From NCBI RefSeq assembly GCF_014646375.1, contig NZ_BMNI01000004.1:113435-177434 (forward strand): 64,000 bases of DNA, read 5' to 3'. The DNA comes from Nocardioides phosphati (lineage in GTDB: Bacteria; Actinomycetota; Actinomycetes; Propionibacteriales; Nocardioidaceae). Shown piece by piece: positions 15,190 through 24,041 of the stretch (its first letter is position 1; every line of letters starts with the position of its first letter). The notes below the pieces were generated by a model, which was given only the letters and a program-made list of their open reading frames with translations, made no database searches and had not been told where the DNA came from. Both the position numbers and the translations under genes were made by a program.

Positions 15190-15585
15190 GTGACCGACGC
15201 ACTCGCAGACCGCTATGGACGCCGCCCCGACGGGCGCCGCTTCCCGCTCGCCCTCGTCGTCGGGCTGGTGGTCGGCGTGCCGTTCCTGATCTGGGTCGCG
15301 TGGGTCTGGTGGAGCATGTCGACGCCCGACGTGCAGTCGACCGACCGCAACTTCACGATCGTCGACGCACACCTCGTCGTGGCCGACATCGAGGTCACGC
15401 TCTCGGACGACGCGGTCGATCCGAGCTGCCGGATCCAGGCGCTCGCCGAGGACAAGACGGCCGTGGGGTCGAAGCAGTTCACGCCGGTCGACGGCGCCAA
15501 CCGCGTGAAGATCCGGACCGAGCGCCAGGCCACTGCCATCGACCTCATCGGCTGCACCGCGAAGGGCCAGAACCGCCCTCGCTGA
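15190..15585 (+). CDS. DUF4307 membrane protein
   Basis: 131 residues from GTG 15190. The short DRYGRR N-terminus, one membrane helix (LALVVGLVVGVPFLIWVAWVWW) and a ~80-residue external domain (FTIVDAHLVVADIEVTL ... IDLIGCTAKGQN) match the actinobacterial DUF4307 family, usually found beside mca as here. Function is unknown. Confidence 0.8.
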   Translation: MTDALADRYGRRPDGRRFPLALVVGLVVGVPFLIWVAWVWWSMSTPDVQSTDRNFTIVDAHLVVADIEVTLSDDAVDPSCRIQALAEDKTAVGSKQFTPVDGANRVKIRTERQATAIDLIGCTAKGQNRPR

Positions 15586-15619
15586 CCCGCCGACCCGCCG
15601 CCAGCTCGCACCGGAAATA

Positions 15620-15672
15620 CGCCGAGACGTCAGTTCGTCACGGCGGACCGGTGACGAACTGACGTCTCGGCG
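15620..15672. terminator. 22-bp perfect inverted repeat, bidirectional terminator
   Basis: 15620-15641 and 15651-15672 are exact reverse complements (arm begins CGCCGAGACGTCAGTTC) with a nine-base loop. It lies between convergent DUF4307 and greA genes, the expected place for a shared terminator. Confidence 0.75.
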
Positions 15673-15717
15673 GGTGCTCCGCGTGACGGAGCGACGTCGC
15701 GGCGTACGAGCGCGGCG

Positions 15718-16215
15718 TCAGCCGACGAAGGGCTCCGCGTCGAGGACGACGACCTCGAGGGTCTTGCCGTTGGGCGCCTCGTAGGAGACGGTGTCGCCCT
15801 TCCTGGCGCCGATCACGGCACCGCCGAGCGGCGCCTGCGGCGAGATCACCGCAAGGCCGTCGGGGTCGATCTCGCGGGCGCCGAGGAGGAACTTCTCCGC
15901 CTCGTCATCGTCGTCGCCGACGAACTTGTAGGTCACGACCATGCCGGGCCCGATCGTGCCATCGCCGGCGTCGGCCTGGCCGACCTCGGCCTTCTCGAGC
16001 ATCGAGGTGAGCTGGCGGATCTTGCCCTCGAGCTTGCCGAGCTCCTCGCGGGCAGCGTGGTAGCCGCTGTTCTCCTTGAGGTCGCCCTCGTCGCGGGCGG
16101 CCGAGATGCGGTCGACGATCTCCTGGCGCGCAGGGCCCTTGAGGTCCTCGAGCTCGGCCTGGAGCTTGTCGAAAGCCTCCTGCGTGAGCCAGACGGTGTC
16201 CTGCTGCTCGGTCAT
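15718..16215 (-). CDS. greA: Transcription elongation factor GreA
   Basis: 165 residues. The N-terminal coiled coil (TQEAFDKLQAELEDLKGPAR, then ARDEGDLKENSGYHAAREE with the acidic tip) is followed by the FKBP-like C-terminal domain (ISPQAPLGGAVIGARKGDTV). GreA rescues backtracked RNA polymerase by stimulating transcript cleavage. Standalone gene with an AGGAGT ribosome site. Confidence 0.95.
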   Translation of the reverse strand: MTEQQDTVWLTQEAFDKLQAELEDLKGPARQEIVDRISAARDEGDLKENSGYHAAREELGKLEGKIRQLTSMLEKAEVGQADAGDGTIGPGMVVTYKFVGDDDDEAEKFLLGAREIDPDGLAVISPQAPLGGAVIGARKGDTVSYEAPNGKTLEVVVLDAEPFVG

Positions 16216-16346
16216 GATCACTCCTGCATGTTGGTGCGGATAGACGTACGCCGCGGCGTGTGGCCGCGGCGACTCCGTGATGAAGCAAAGAAGCCAGACT
16301 AGCAAGGTCGCCCCGCAGAGAGCCCACGGCCGCCGCCGGCGCAGCG

Positions 16347-17546
16347 TCAGAGGACCTTGTAGCCGAGCTCGCGCAGCCGCCGGATCAGCGACTCGGCGTG
16401 CGCGACCCCACGGGTCTCGCACTCGATCCGGACCTCGACCTCGTCCAGCCGCAGCGACGACGAGGTGCGGTCGTGGCCGATGGTGCGGATGTTGGCCTGG
16501 GCGGCCGCGATCTCGGTGAGCAGTCCGTTGAGCGCGCCCGGGACGTCGGGCAGCGAGACCGCGAGGTTGAGGAACCGGCCCGCGGACGCGAGGCCGTGGC
16601 GGATCACCTTGCCCAGGAGCAGCGGGTCGATGTTGCCGCCGGAGAGCAGTGCCACGACGGTGCCCGAGAACGCGTCCGGGTGCTCCACCAAGGCCGCCAC
16701 GGCCGCCGCACCGGCGGGCTCGACCACCATCTTGGCCCGCTCGACGAGGCTCAGCAGGGCCTGCGAGAGCGACTCCTCCGAGACGCTGAGGACATCGTCG
16801 ACGTGGTCCCGGATCAGCGAGAGCGGCACCTCGCCCGGGCGACCCACCGCGATGCCGTCGGCCATCGTGCTCAGCGACTCCAGCGCGACCGGCGCACCGG
16901 CCTCGAGCGACGGCGCGATCGCCGCAGCCCCCTCGGCCTGCACGGCCACGACCCGCACGTCGGGGCGCAGCGACTTCACCGCGAGCGCGACGCCGGCGAC
17001 CAGTCCCCCGCCGCCCGCGGGCACCAGCACGGTGCCCGCGTCGGGCACCTGCTCGAGCATCTCCAGGCCGACCGTGCCCTGCCCGGCCACCACGTCGGGG
17101 TGGTCGAACGGGTGGATGAACGTCGCGCCGGTGCGCTCGGCGTACGCCAGGGCCTCGCGGAGCGCGTCGTCGAAGTAGCGCCCGGCGAAGACGACGTCGG
17201 CGCCGTACGCACGGGTGGCGCGCTCCTTCGGGATCGGCGCGCCCTCGGGCATGAAGACCGTCGAGGGGATGCCGAGCTGCTGGGCGGCGAGGGCGACGCC
17301 CTGCGCGTGGTTGCCGGCGCTGGCCGCGACGACGCCGGCGGCACGCTCCTCCGGCGAGAGGCGCGCGATGCGCACGTAGGCGCCGCGGACCTTGAACGAG
17401 CCGGTGCGCTGGAGGTTCTCGCACTTCAGGTGGACGTGCTGGCCGGTGAGGTCGGAGAGCCAGCGCGACTCGACGACCGGTGTGCGCACGGCGACCCCGG
17501 CGAGGGTGTCACGGGCGGAGAGGACGTCGGCGAGCGTCAGGCTCAC
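16347..17546 (-). CDS. ilvA: Threonine ammonia-lyase (threonine dehydratase)
   Basis: 399 residues from GTG 17546. PLP lysine is K52 in TGSFKVRGAY, with SAGNHAQGVA and the glycine-rich PAGGGGLVAG phosphate loop. An ACT domain occupies the last ~75 residues (VSLPDVPGALNGLL...), fitting the ~400-residue forms with one ACT domain. It makes 2-oxobutanoate for isoleucine or threonine catabolism. The start overlaps the AI-2E gene's stop by GTGA. Confidence 0.9.
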   Translation of the reverse strand: MSLTLADVLSARDTLAGVAVRTPVVESRWLSDLTGQHVHLKCENLQRTGSFKVRGAYVRIARLSPEERAAGVVAASAGNHAQGVALAAQQLGIPSTVFMPEGAPIPKERATRAYGADVVFAGRYFDDALREALAYAERTGATFIHPFDHPDVVAGQGTVGLEMLEQVPDAGTVLVPAGGGGLVAGVALAVKSLRPDVRVVAVQAEGAAAIAPSLEAGAPVALESLSTMADGIAVGRPGEVPLSLIRDHVDDVLSVSEESLSQALLSLVERAKMVVEPAGAAAVAALVEHPDAFSGTVVALLSGGNIDPLLLGKVIRHGLASAGRFLNLAVSLPDVPGALNGLLTEIAAAQANIRTIGHDRTSSSLRLDEVEVRIECETRGVAHAESLIRRLRELGYKVL

Positions 17547-18835
17547 GGGGCGCCGCCCGCGGGGCCTTCGATGGCGTGCACGCTCGCGGCGTACTCCGGG
17601 TCGGAGAGCCGGCCGAGGTGCGTGACGACGGCGTTGGCCATGGCGGCGAGGGGCACGGCCATCAGTGCGCCGGCGGGACCGGCGAGGATCACGCCCAGGC
17701 CGATCGCCACGATGACGCCGAGCGGGTGGACCGAGACGAAGCGCCCGAGCACGAGCGGCTGCAGCACGTGCGCCTCGAGCTCCTGGACGCCGACGACGAC
17801 CGCGAGCATGATCAGCGCCTTGAAGGCGCCGACCGTGACCAGCGCAACGAGCGTGGCGACCAGGCCGGCCAGCGTCGCGCCGACCATCGGCACGAAGGCA
17901 CCGAGGAAGACCAGGACGCCGATCGGCAGCACCAGGGGTACGCCGAGGGCCGCCGCGCCGATCATGATGCCGCCCGCGTCGACGAGCGCCACGATGACGG
18001 TGGCCCGGACGAACTGGATGAGCGAGACCCACGCGACGCGGCCGGAGGAGTCGACGGCCTCGCGCGCCGCACGCGGGAAGATCCGGACCACCCAGGCCCA
18101 GATCCGGTGGCCGTCGGCGAGGAAGAAGTAGGTCGCGAAGAGCACGACGAACATGCCGGCGACGACGTGGCCCACGGCGGTCGTCCACTCGGTGACCTGC
18201 CCGACCTGGATGTGCTTGGACCGCTCGGTGAGCGACTTCTGCGCGGTCGCGATCCAGTCGTTGATCTGCGAGTCGCTGGCGTCGATCGGACCGGTCTGGA
18301 GCCAGCGCCGGATCTCGCCGAGGCCGCCGGCGACCTGGTCGGCGAGGTCGCTCGCGCCGGCCGCGACCTGGTTGCCCACGAAGCTGAGCAGGCCGACGAC
18401 CGAGGCGAGGCCGAGCACGACCGTCACGCCAGCCGAGAGCCCGCGGGGGATGCCGAGCCGCGCCAGGAGCCGCACGAACGGCGACATCAGCGCGCTGATC
18501 AGCAGCGCGATGACGAGCGGGAGGGTGAGCACCCGGAAGTGCCAGATCGCCGCGGCAGCGCCGCCGGCCGCGATCGCGATGACGATCAGGCGCCACGACC
18601 AGGCGGCCGCGAGGTCGAGGCCCCACGGCACCTGCGCCCGGCTGAAGTTCGACGGACCCGTGCGGATCGGCTCGACGTCGTTGCGGCGCTCGGCGCGCAG
18701 CTGGGCCCACTGGTGGGCGAGGAGGTGCGTGAGCTTCTCGGTGCGGCTCTCGTCGGACTCGGCCTGCGCCTCCTCGTCGGAGGTCTGGTCGGCCTCGGTC
18801 GCGGAGAGCCCCTCGGGTGCCTGCTCGTCCTTCAC
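17543..18835 (-). CDS. AI-2E/PerM-family transporter
   Basis: 430 residues from GTG 18835; a longer frame would run into the DUF202 gene, so I use this start ten bases after that gene's stop. A charged N-terminal region of ~80 residues precedes about eight membrane helices with the family features (LPLVIALLISALMSPFVRLL, FATYFFLADG, GAFVPMVGATLAGLVATLVAL). Substrate is unknown; PerM relatives export autoinducer-2 or antiport sodium. Positioned between ilvA and DUF202 in a coupled run of genes. Confidence 0.85.
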   Translation of the reverse strand: MKDEQAPEGLSATEADQTSDEEAQAESDESRTEKLTHLLAHQWAQLRAERRNDVEPIRTGPSNFSRAQVPWGLDLAAAWSWRLIVIAIAAGGAAAAIWHFRVLTLPLVIALLISALMSPFVRLLARLGIPRGLSAGVTVVLGLASVVGLLSFVGNQVAAGASDLADQVAGGLGEIRRWLQTGPIDASDSQINDWIATAQKSLTERSKHIQVGQVTEWTTAVGHVVAGMFVVLFATYFFLADGHRIWAWVVRIFPRAAREAVDSSGRVAWVSLIQFVRATVIVALVDAGGIMIGAAALGVPLVLPIGVLVFLGAFVPMVGATLAGLVATLVALVTVGAFKALIMLAVVVGVQELEAHVLQPLVLGRFVSVHPLGVIVAIGLGVILAGPAGALMAVPLAAMANAVVTHLGRLSDPEYAASVHAIEGPAGGAP

Positions 18836-18845
18836 GCTCGTGACC

Positions 18846-19160
18846 CTAGACGAACGCCGAAGCGAGCGCCGCGGCAACCGCGAGCACGACCGCACCCGCG
18901 AGCACGGGGGCCAGCACCAGCGGCGGCACGGGCTCGCCCGCGGCGATGGCACGGTCGGCCGCGCGGTAGCGCCACCAGCCGAGGACGGCACTGCCCGCAC
19001 CGCCCGCCAGCAGCAGCCCGCCGAGCACCCAGACCATCACGGCCCGGTCGAGCAGGTGGAGCACCGCGGCGCCACCACCGAGCATGCCGAGGGCGGTGCG
19101 CTCCCAGGCGAGGAAGGTGCGCTCGTTGGCCAGCGAGAAGCGGACGTCGGGCTCAGCCAA
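18846..19160 (-). CDS. DUF202 (YidH-like) membrane protein
   Basis: 104 residues. RFSLANERTFLAWERTALGM is the DUF202 signature, followed by three membrane helices. The only start that keeps the signature is TTG 19160, overlapping the metB stop by eight bases, with no ATG or GTG upstream of the motif. Function unknown. Confidence 0.8.
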   Translation of the reverse strand: MAEPDVRFSLANERTFLAWERTALGMLGGGAAVLHLLDRAVMVWVLGGLLLAGGAGSAVLGWWRYRAADRAIAAGEPVPPLVLAPVLAGAVVLAVAAALASAFV

Positions 19161-20316
19161 GCGCCTGCTCCAGGTCGGCGAGGAGGTCGTCAGCGGTCTC
19201 GATGCCCACGCTGAGCCGGACCAGGTCGGCAGGCACCTCGAGGGCCGTGCCGGCGACGCTCTGGTGGGTCATCCGGCCCGGGTGCTCGATCAGCGACTCG
19301 ACCCCGCCCAGCGACTCACCGAGCGTGAAGACCTTCGTGCTCTCGCACACCCGGAGCGCTGCCTCCTCGCCCCCGTTGACCCGGAAGCTGACCATGCCGC
19401 CGAAGCGCTTCATCTGCCGCGCCGCGACCTCGTGGCCGGGGTGCGTCTCGAGGCCCGGGTAGATCACCGTGCCGACGGCCGGGTGGCTGCAGAGGAAGTC
19501 GACGACCCTCTCGGCGTTGTCGCAGTGCCGGTCCATGCGGACGCCGAGCGTCTTGAGGCCGCGGTGGGTCAGGAACGCATCGAACGGCCCCGCCACCGCG
19601 CCCATCGCGTTCTGGTGGAACCCGATCCGCTCGGCGACCTCGAGGTCGCGGACGACGACCGCGCCGCCGACGACGTCGCTGTGGCCGCCGACGTACTTGG
19701 TGGTGGAGTGGACGACGAGATCGGCGCCGAGCGTGAGCGGCTGCTGGAGGTACGGCGAGGCGAAGGTGTTGTCGACGACCAGCAGCGCGCCGGCGTCGTG
19801 GGCGAGCGCGGCGAGCGCCTCGATGTCGCCGACCGAGAGCATCGGGTTGGTCGGCGTCTCGACCCAGACCAGCTTGGTCTCCGGGCGGATCGCGGCGCGG
19901 ACCGCGTCGAGGTCGGCGAGGTGCGCCGGCGTGTGCTCGAGGCCCCACGGGCGGGCGACCTTGTCGAACAGGCGGAAGGTGCCGCCGTAGGCGTCATCGG
20001 GGATGACCGCGTGGTCGCCGGGCGACGTCAGGGCGCGGAGGATGGCGTCCTCGGCGGCCAGGCCGCTGGCGAACGCGAAGCCCCGCTCCCCCTGCTCGAC
20101 GGCCGCGAGCGCGCCTTCGAGCGCGGTGCGGGTGGGGTTGGCCGAGCGGCTGTACTCATAGCCGCCGCGCAGCCCGCCCACGCCGTCCTGCTTGTAGGTG
20201 CTGGTGGCGTAGATCGGCGGGATCACCGCGCCTGTGGTGGCGTCCGGCTCGTAGCCGCCGTGGATGGCGCGGGTCTCGAACCCGCCCTTCTGCGTGTGGT
20301 CGCTGGACTGGCTCAC
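19153..20316 (-). CDS. metB: Cystathionine gamma-synthase (Cys/Met metabolism PLP enzyme)
   Basis: 387 residues from GTG 20316. Features: [15 protein letters not shown], the PLP lysine in [12 protein letters not shown], and the C-terminal [16 protein letters not shown] and [14 protein letters not shown]. Length and sequence fit actinobacterial MetB, which joins O-acyl-homoserine and cysteine into cystathionine; cystathionine gamma-lyase activity is an alternative, and a cbs gene lies nearby. Divergent from msrA with a 58-bp intergenic region. Confidence 0.85.
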   Translation of the reverse strand: MSQSSDHTQKGGFETRAIHGGYEPDATTGAVIPPIYATSTYKQDGVGGLRGGYEYSRSANPTRTALEGALAAVEQGERGFAFASGLAAEDAILRALTSPGDHAVIPDDAYGGTFRLFDKVARPWGLEHTPAHLADLDAVRAAIRPETKLVWVETPTNPMLSVGDIEALAALAHDAGALLVVDNTFASPYLQQPLTLGADLVVHSTTKYVGGHSDVVGGAVVVRDLEVAERIGFHQNAMGAVAGPFDAFLTHRGLKTLGVRMDRHCDNAERVVDFLCSHPAVGTVIYPGLETHPGHEVAARQMKRFGGMVSFRVNGGEEAALRVCESTKVFTLGESLGGVESLIEHPGRMTHQSVAGTALEVPADLVRLSVGIETADDLLADLEQALG

Positions 20317-20374
20317 GTTCGCGAGCCTAGACCTTGGCCCGAACGGCAGAATGGGGGCGAGCTCAGGAGGCCCG

Positions 20375-21010
20375 ATGTTCTTCAAGAAGACCGAGATGGT
20401 TTCGCCCGACCGCGCCCTGCCCGGCCGCCCGCAGCAGCAGTTCGCGCTGTCCGACCGCCACAAGGTGCTCGACGCGCCGCTCGTCACCGACGTCGTCCCC
20501 GAGGGCCTCGAGGTCGCGCTCTTCGGCCTCGGCTGCTTCTGGGGCGCGGAGGAGATCTTCTGGCGCATGCCCGGCGTCTGGTCCACCTCCGTCGGCTACG
20601 CCGGCGGCACGACCCCCAACCCGACGTACGACGAGGTCTGCTCGGGCATGACCGGCCACACCGAGGCCGTGCGCGTGGTCTTCGACCCCGACGAGGTCAG
20701 CTATGCGGACCTGGTGCGTGCCTTCTACGAGGTCCACGACCCGACGCAGGGCTACCGCCAGGGCAACGACATCGGCACGCAGTACCGCTCGGCGATCTAC
20801 TTCTTCTCCGAGGAGCAGGAGAAGGTCGCGCGAGAGATCACCGAGGGCTACGCGCCCGTGCTGCAGCGTGCCGGCTACGGGGCGATCACCACCGAGATCA
20901 AGCCGGCCCCGACGTACTACTACGCCGAGGACTACCACCAGCAGTACCTCTACAAGAACCCCAACGGGTACCGCTGCCACTCGGCCACCGGCATCAAGGT
21001 GCCCGTCTGA
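20375..21010 (+). CDS. msrA: Peptide methionine-S-sulfoxide reductase MsrA
   Basis: 211 residues after CAGGAGGCCCG. The catalytic motif [10 protein letters not shown] places Cys54, and Tyr/Glu residues follow ([21 protein letters not shown]). It repairs Met-S-oxide; MsrB, for the R form, is at 62979-63380. The 3' end overlaps the convergent next gene by 17 bp. Confidence 0.94.
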   Translation: MFFKKTEMVSPDRALPGRPQQQFALSDRHKVLDAPLVTDVVPEGLEVALFGLGCFWGAEEIFWRMPGVWSTSVGYAGGTTPNPTYDEVCSGMTGHTEAVRVVFDPDEVSYADLVRAFYEVHDPTQGYRQGNDIGTQYRSAIYFFSEEQEKVAREITEGYAPVLQRAGYGAITTEIKPAPTYYYAEDYHQQYLYKNPNGYRCHSATGIKVPV

Positions 21011-21575
21011 CCAGCGGCTCTCCTCGCGGGCAGGGCACGTCCCTTCCCGCGGGATCCCTGATCCAGACGGGCTCTACAGCCATCGGGAACGAGGCCGTGC
21101 CGAGCATGAGCTGCGTCGTGACGATCGTTCCGCGCGGCGGTCCCCACACCTTGACGCCGACGACGATGCCGCGCCCGCGGGGCTCGATGAACGGCGCAAC
21201 GGTGTCGAGTGCGCCGAAGGCGTAGGTCAGGGTGATGCCCCCGTCACTGCGGTGGCAGCCGACGGTGCGGAGCTCCGGGACCTCCCCGCAGCCGCGGCCG
21301 GGCGGGCGCCCGTGCATGCGTCCGGGCATGAGGCCGGGCATGAGGCCGGGCATCCGGCCGTGCACTCGGCCGTGCACTCGGCCGCCCACTCGGCCGTGCG
21401 TCGCCTGCGGCGGGTCGCAGGGGCGGTGGCCGTGCAGGTGCCCGTGGGGGTGGTGCCCCAGCTGCTCCCAGGAGCCCTGGTAGGTGACGCCGTCGCCCTC
21501 GTCGGCGACGTGGACCAGCAGGGCCAGCAGCACGACGGCGGCCAGCGAACCGATGACGAGCGCGAGCTTCCTCAT
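20994..21575 (-). CDS. Exported His/Gly/Met-rich repeat protein
   Basis: 193 residues from ATG 21575 ([20 protein letters not shown], a signal or anchor helix). A histidine-rich segment ([15 protein letters not shown]) leads into a tandem repeat region of [16 protein letters not shown] units. The C-terminal ~80 residues look globular ([19 protein letters not shown]...[13 protein letters not shown]). The clustered His, Met and Cys suggest metal binding outside the membrane; no family is recognised. The 3' end overlaps msrA. Confidence 0.55.
   Translation of the reverse strand: MRKLALVIGSLAAVVLLALLVHVADEGDGVTYQGSWEQLGHHPHGHLHGHRPCDPPQATHGRVGGRVHGRVHGRMPGLMPGLMPGRMHGRPPGRGCGEVPELRTVGCHRSDGGITLTYAFGALDTVAPFIEPRGRGIVVGVKVWGPPRGTIVTTQLMLGTASFPMAVEPVWIRDPAGRDVPCPRGEPLVRRAP
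21311..21400. repeat. Tandem 12-bp repeats inside the His/Met-rich gene
   Basis: Units such as GGGCATGAGGCC and GTGCACTCGGCC recur in phase through this 90-bp block, giving alternating MPGL, VHGR and VGGR peptides on the minus strand. Slippage during replication could vary copy number without changing frame. Confidence 0.6.
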
Positions 21576-21693
21576 GGACCGACGGTCGCACACCTGGCGG
21601 GCGCGAGGGCGTGACAAATCGGAATTGGGGGTACCTGAGGGCAGTCGCAGATCGCGACAACGCCGTCCGCGGCGTTGGACTCAGGAGGCAGCC

Positions 21694-21849
21694 GTGATCA
21701 TTCTCGGTCTGGTGCTTCTCATCCTCGGAGCCATCTTCAACATCTCGATCCTGTGGACGCTTGGCATCATCCTCGTCCTGATCGGCGTGGTGCTGTGGCT
21801 CGCCGGCTCCATGGGCCACTCGGTAGGCCCGAGGGCTCATTACTGGTGA
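21694..21849 (+). CDS. DUF6131-like small membrane protein
   Basis: 51 residues from GTG 21694 after AGGAGGCA. Two hydrophobic helices (IILGLVLLILGAIFNISILWTL and IILVLIGVVLWLAGSMG) and a GHSVGPRAHYW tail fit the DUF6131 family of small actinobacterial membrane proteins, as far as I recall. Followed by a strong palindrome. Confidence 0.7.
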   Translation: MIILGLVLLILGAIFNISILWTLGIILVLIGVVLWLAGSMGHSVGPRAHYW

Positions 21850-21869
21850 CGCAGGGAGATCCCTGCAGA

Positions 21870-21918
21870 ACAACGTGAAGGCTTTTCGCCACCTGGTGGC
21901 GAAAAGCCTTCACGTTGT
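21870..21918. terminator. 24-bp perfect palindrome with a one-base centre
   Basis: 21870-21893 and 21895-21918 are exact reverse complements (arm begins ACAACGTGAAGGCTTTTCG). The AAGGCTTTTCGCC arm is less GC-rich than its surroundings. It sits 20 bp after the DUF6131 stop and 24 bp before the next start, so it can terminate the upstream gene. The near-absent loop leaves open a DNA-level role. Confidence 0.6.
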
Positions 21919-21942
21919 CCGAGGGAGCACTAGCGTCCCCGT

Positions 21943-22353
21943 GTGATGTTCGGGATCGCGCTCCTCCTCGCCGTCGTCGTGCCGCTGGCCCTGACGGCGT
22001 TTGCCTACGAGCGCGCGAAGCGCGAGCCACAGCCGATCCCGGTCACCCAATGGCGCCGCGCCTCTCCGCGCCCACGTCGACCCCGCGATCCCGGCTACAC
22101 CTGGGGCGTCGGCATCGGAATCGTCGCTCCGTACGCCGTGGCCGGCATCTTGCACCTGGTCGAGGAGCCGGACGGCACGGGCGGACTGCTCTTCCTCGGC
22201 ACGATCCTCACGTGCTGGGCGATCCACTTCTTCACCCGGCACCGGACGAGCTTCTTCGGCGCCATCCCGTGGGGCATGGTCCTCGGCTCGTTCGTGCTGC
22301 CGTGCGCCGTCGGGCTCGTCCTCGTCCCGGTCCTCGCCGCCTTCGGACTCTGA
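21943..22353 (+). CDS. Membrane protein of unknown function
   Basis: 136 residues; GTG 21943 with ATG 21946 immediately after. About four membrane helices (MFGIALLLAVVVPLALTAFAY, VGIGIVAPYAVAGILHL, GGLLFLGTILTCWAIHFF, WGMVLGSFVLPCAVGLVLV) and a basic loop rich in Pro/Arg. No recognised family. Confidence 0.55.
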   Translation: MMFGIALLLAVVVPLALTAFAYERAKREPQPIPVTQWRRASPRPRRPRDPGYTWGVGIGIVAPYAVAGILHLVEEPDGTGGLLFLGTILTCWAIHFFTRHRTSFFGAIPWGMVLGSFVLPCAVGLVLVPVLAAFGL

Positions 22354-22357
22354 TCCG

Positions 22358-23260
22358 TCAGCCGCGGATGAAGGCGGCCACCCGCTTCAGCGCACCACGC
22401 GCCTCGGAGACGGGCAGGATCGGGTAGACGTGGAGCAGCCCGTGACCGACCTCGAAGACAAGCGGCCACTCGAGTGTGGCGGCGCGCGCGGCGAGCGCCT
22501 CGGCGCCGGCGTAGAGCATGTCGTGGGTGCCGCACATCAGCATGGTCGGCGGCAGGTCGGTGAGGTCGCCGAGTGCGGGCGAGACCTCGGGCAGCACCAG
22601 GTCGGCCTCCGAGCCGGCCCAGAAGAGCGCGTAGGTGTCGTGGTTGTCGAGTGAGAGCCACGGGTCGCGTGCGGCGGACTCCTCGGTGCCCGGCGCGGAG
22701 CGGGTCAGGTCGGCCCACGGCGCGATCAGCACGAGCCTGGCCGGCTGAGCACCCTCGCCGGCACGCCAGCGGTCGCGCAGGCCCAGCGCGATCGCCAGCG
22801 CGAGCCCACCGCCCGCCGAGTCGCCGGCGAGCACGACCTCACCCTCGTCGCACAGCCCGCCGACGTACGCCGTCAGGGCGGGCACCGAGTCGCGCCAGGT
22901 GAACTCCGGCGCCAGCGGGTACGCCGGGAAGACCAGCCGCGCGCCGGTGGAGCGCGCCAGCCGGGCCGCCCACTTCCACTGGCGGTCGTGCGCGATCGCG
23001 GTGAACGAGCCGCCGTGGAGATGCACCAGCGTGCGCGTGAAGGAGCCGCTGCGCGGGGTCGCGACGTACACCGGGAAGCCGCTGCCGATTCGCTCGACGG
23101 TGACGTCCCAGTCCTTCTCCAGCCATGCCGGCGGCGTCGTCTGGCGCGAGCGGTTCTTCGCCACCAGGGCCGCGCGGAGCCGCTCGGGGTCGCGGATGAC
23201 CACGGGCGGGTTGACCTTCGGCAGGGCGAAGGCGATCAGGCGATGCGACAGGCTGGGCAC
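22358..23260 (-). CDS. Alpha/beta hydrolase of the HSL esterase/lipase family
   Basis: 300 residues from GTG 23260. HLHGGSF supplies the oxyanion motif HGGxx, and GDSAGGGLAL the nucleophilic serine. MLMCGTHDMLYAGAE and the VGHGLLHVYP histidine complete the triad. Family members hydrolyse short-chain acyl esters; the natural substrate cannot be read from sequence. Convergent with the upstream membrane gene (4-bp gap). Confidence 0.85.
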   Translation of the reverse strand: MPSLSHRLIAFALPKVNPPVVIRDPERLRAALVAKNRSRQTTPPAWLEKDWDVTVERIGSGFPVYVATPRSGSFTRTLVHLHGGSFTAIAHDRQWKWAARLARSTGARLVFPAYPLAPEFTWRDSVPALTAYVGGLCDEGEVVLAGDSAGGGLALAIALGLRDRWRAGEGAQPARLVLIAPWADLTRSAPGTEESAARDPWLSLDNHDTYALFWAGSEADLVLPEVSPALGDLTDLPPTMLMCGTHDMLYAGAEALAARAATLEWPLVFEVGHGLLHVYPILPVSEARGALKRVAAFIRG

Positions 23261-23327
23261 GCCGCCACGCTAGCCCGTCGCACCGACGGTGTGACGGCCA
23301 CCGCACCTTCCCCCTAGGGTGGGAGTG

Positions 23328-23804
23328 ATGGAGTTCACCGGCTACCCCCGCCTGTGCCCCTGCGGCACCGGGTCCAACTACGGCGTGTGCTGCGGTCGTC
23401 TGATCAGCGGCGCCGCCCAGGCGCGCACCGCCGAGGAGCTCATGCGGTCGCGCTACTCGGCGTACGCCCTCGGAGAGCTCGACCACGTCTTCCGCACGTG
23501 GCACCCCAAGACCCGGCCCGACGACGTCAGCCCCGCGCCGGGCGTCGAGTTCATCGGCCTCACCATCGAGGACATCGTGGCGGGCGGCCCCGACGACGAC
23601 CTCGGCGTCGTCGAGTTCACCGCGCGCATGCGCACCCCTCAGGGCGTCGACGAGATGCACGAGCGGAGCCGGTTCACGCGCCGCGCCGGCCGCTGGATGT
23701 ACGTCGACGGCAACGTCCCCGACGTGGCTCCCACCGATGAGACATCCGCACGGCGGCCCGCCGCGACGACGATCGAGTTCCCCGCGCAGCACGGCCGGGG
23801 CTGA
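23328..23804 (+). CDS. YchJ/UPF0225 SEC-C motif protein
   Basis: 158 residues. The N-terminus LCPCGTGSNYGVCCGRLI is a SEC-C zinc motif, and SRYSAYALGELDHVFRTWHP plus GLTIEDIVAGGPDDDLGVVEFTA belongs to the YchJ fold. Role unknown. ATG 23328 has the better-placed GGTGGGA ribosome site; GTG 23319 would add three residues. Confidence 0.85.
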   Translation: MEFTGYPRLCPCGTGSNYGVCCGRLISGAAQARTAEELMRSRYSAYALGELDHVFRTWHPKTRPDDVSPAPGVEFIGLTIEDIVAGGPDDDLGVVEFTARMRTPQGVDEMHERSRFTRRAGRWMYVDGNVPDVAPTDETSARRPAATTIEFPAQHGRG

Positions 23805-23808
23805 TGCC

Positions 23809-24036
23809 GTGGCACGCCACGGCGTGACCGTGAAGCCGGGCTCGAAGAAGGGCCCGCTCGTCGAGGTCGCCGACGACGGCTCGCTGACGCTCTTCGTCCG
23901 GGAGCGCGCCGTCGATGGTGCTGCCAACGACGGCGTCGTGAAGCTGCTCGCGGCCCACTTCGGCGTGCCGAAGTCGCGCGTCACGATCGTCCGCGGCCAC
24001 GCCAGCCGGCAGAAGCTCGTCGACATCGACGACTGA
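23809..24036 (+). CDS. DUF167 (YggU) family protein
   Basis: 75 residues from GTG 23809, five bases after the YchJ stop. VTVKPGSKKGPLVEV, RAVDGAANDGVVKLLAAHF and the SRVTIVRGHASRQKLVDI end are the YggU/DUF167 signature. Short for the family but complete. Function unknown; likely co-transcribed with the YchJ-like gene. Confidence 0.85.
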   Translation: MARHGVTVKPGSKKGPLVEVADDGSLTLFVRERAVDGAANDGVVKLLAAHFGVPKSRVTIVRGHASRQKLVDIDD

Positions 24037-24041
24037 GCGGC

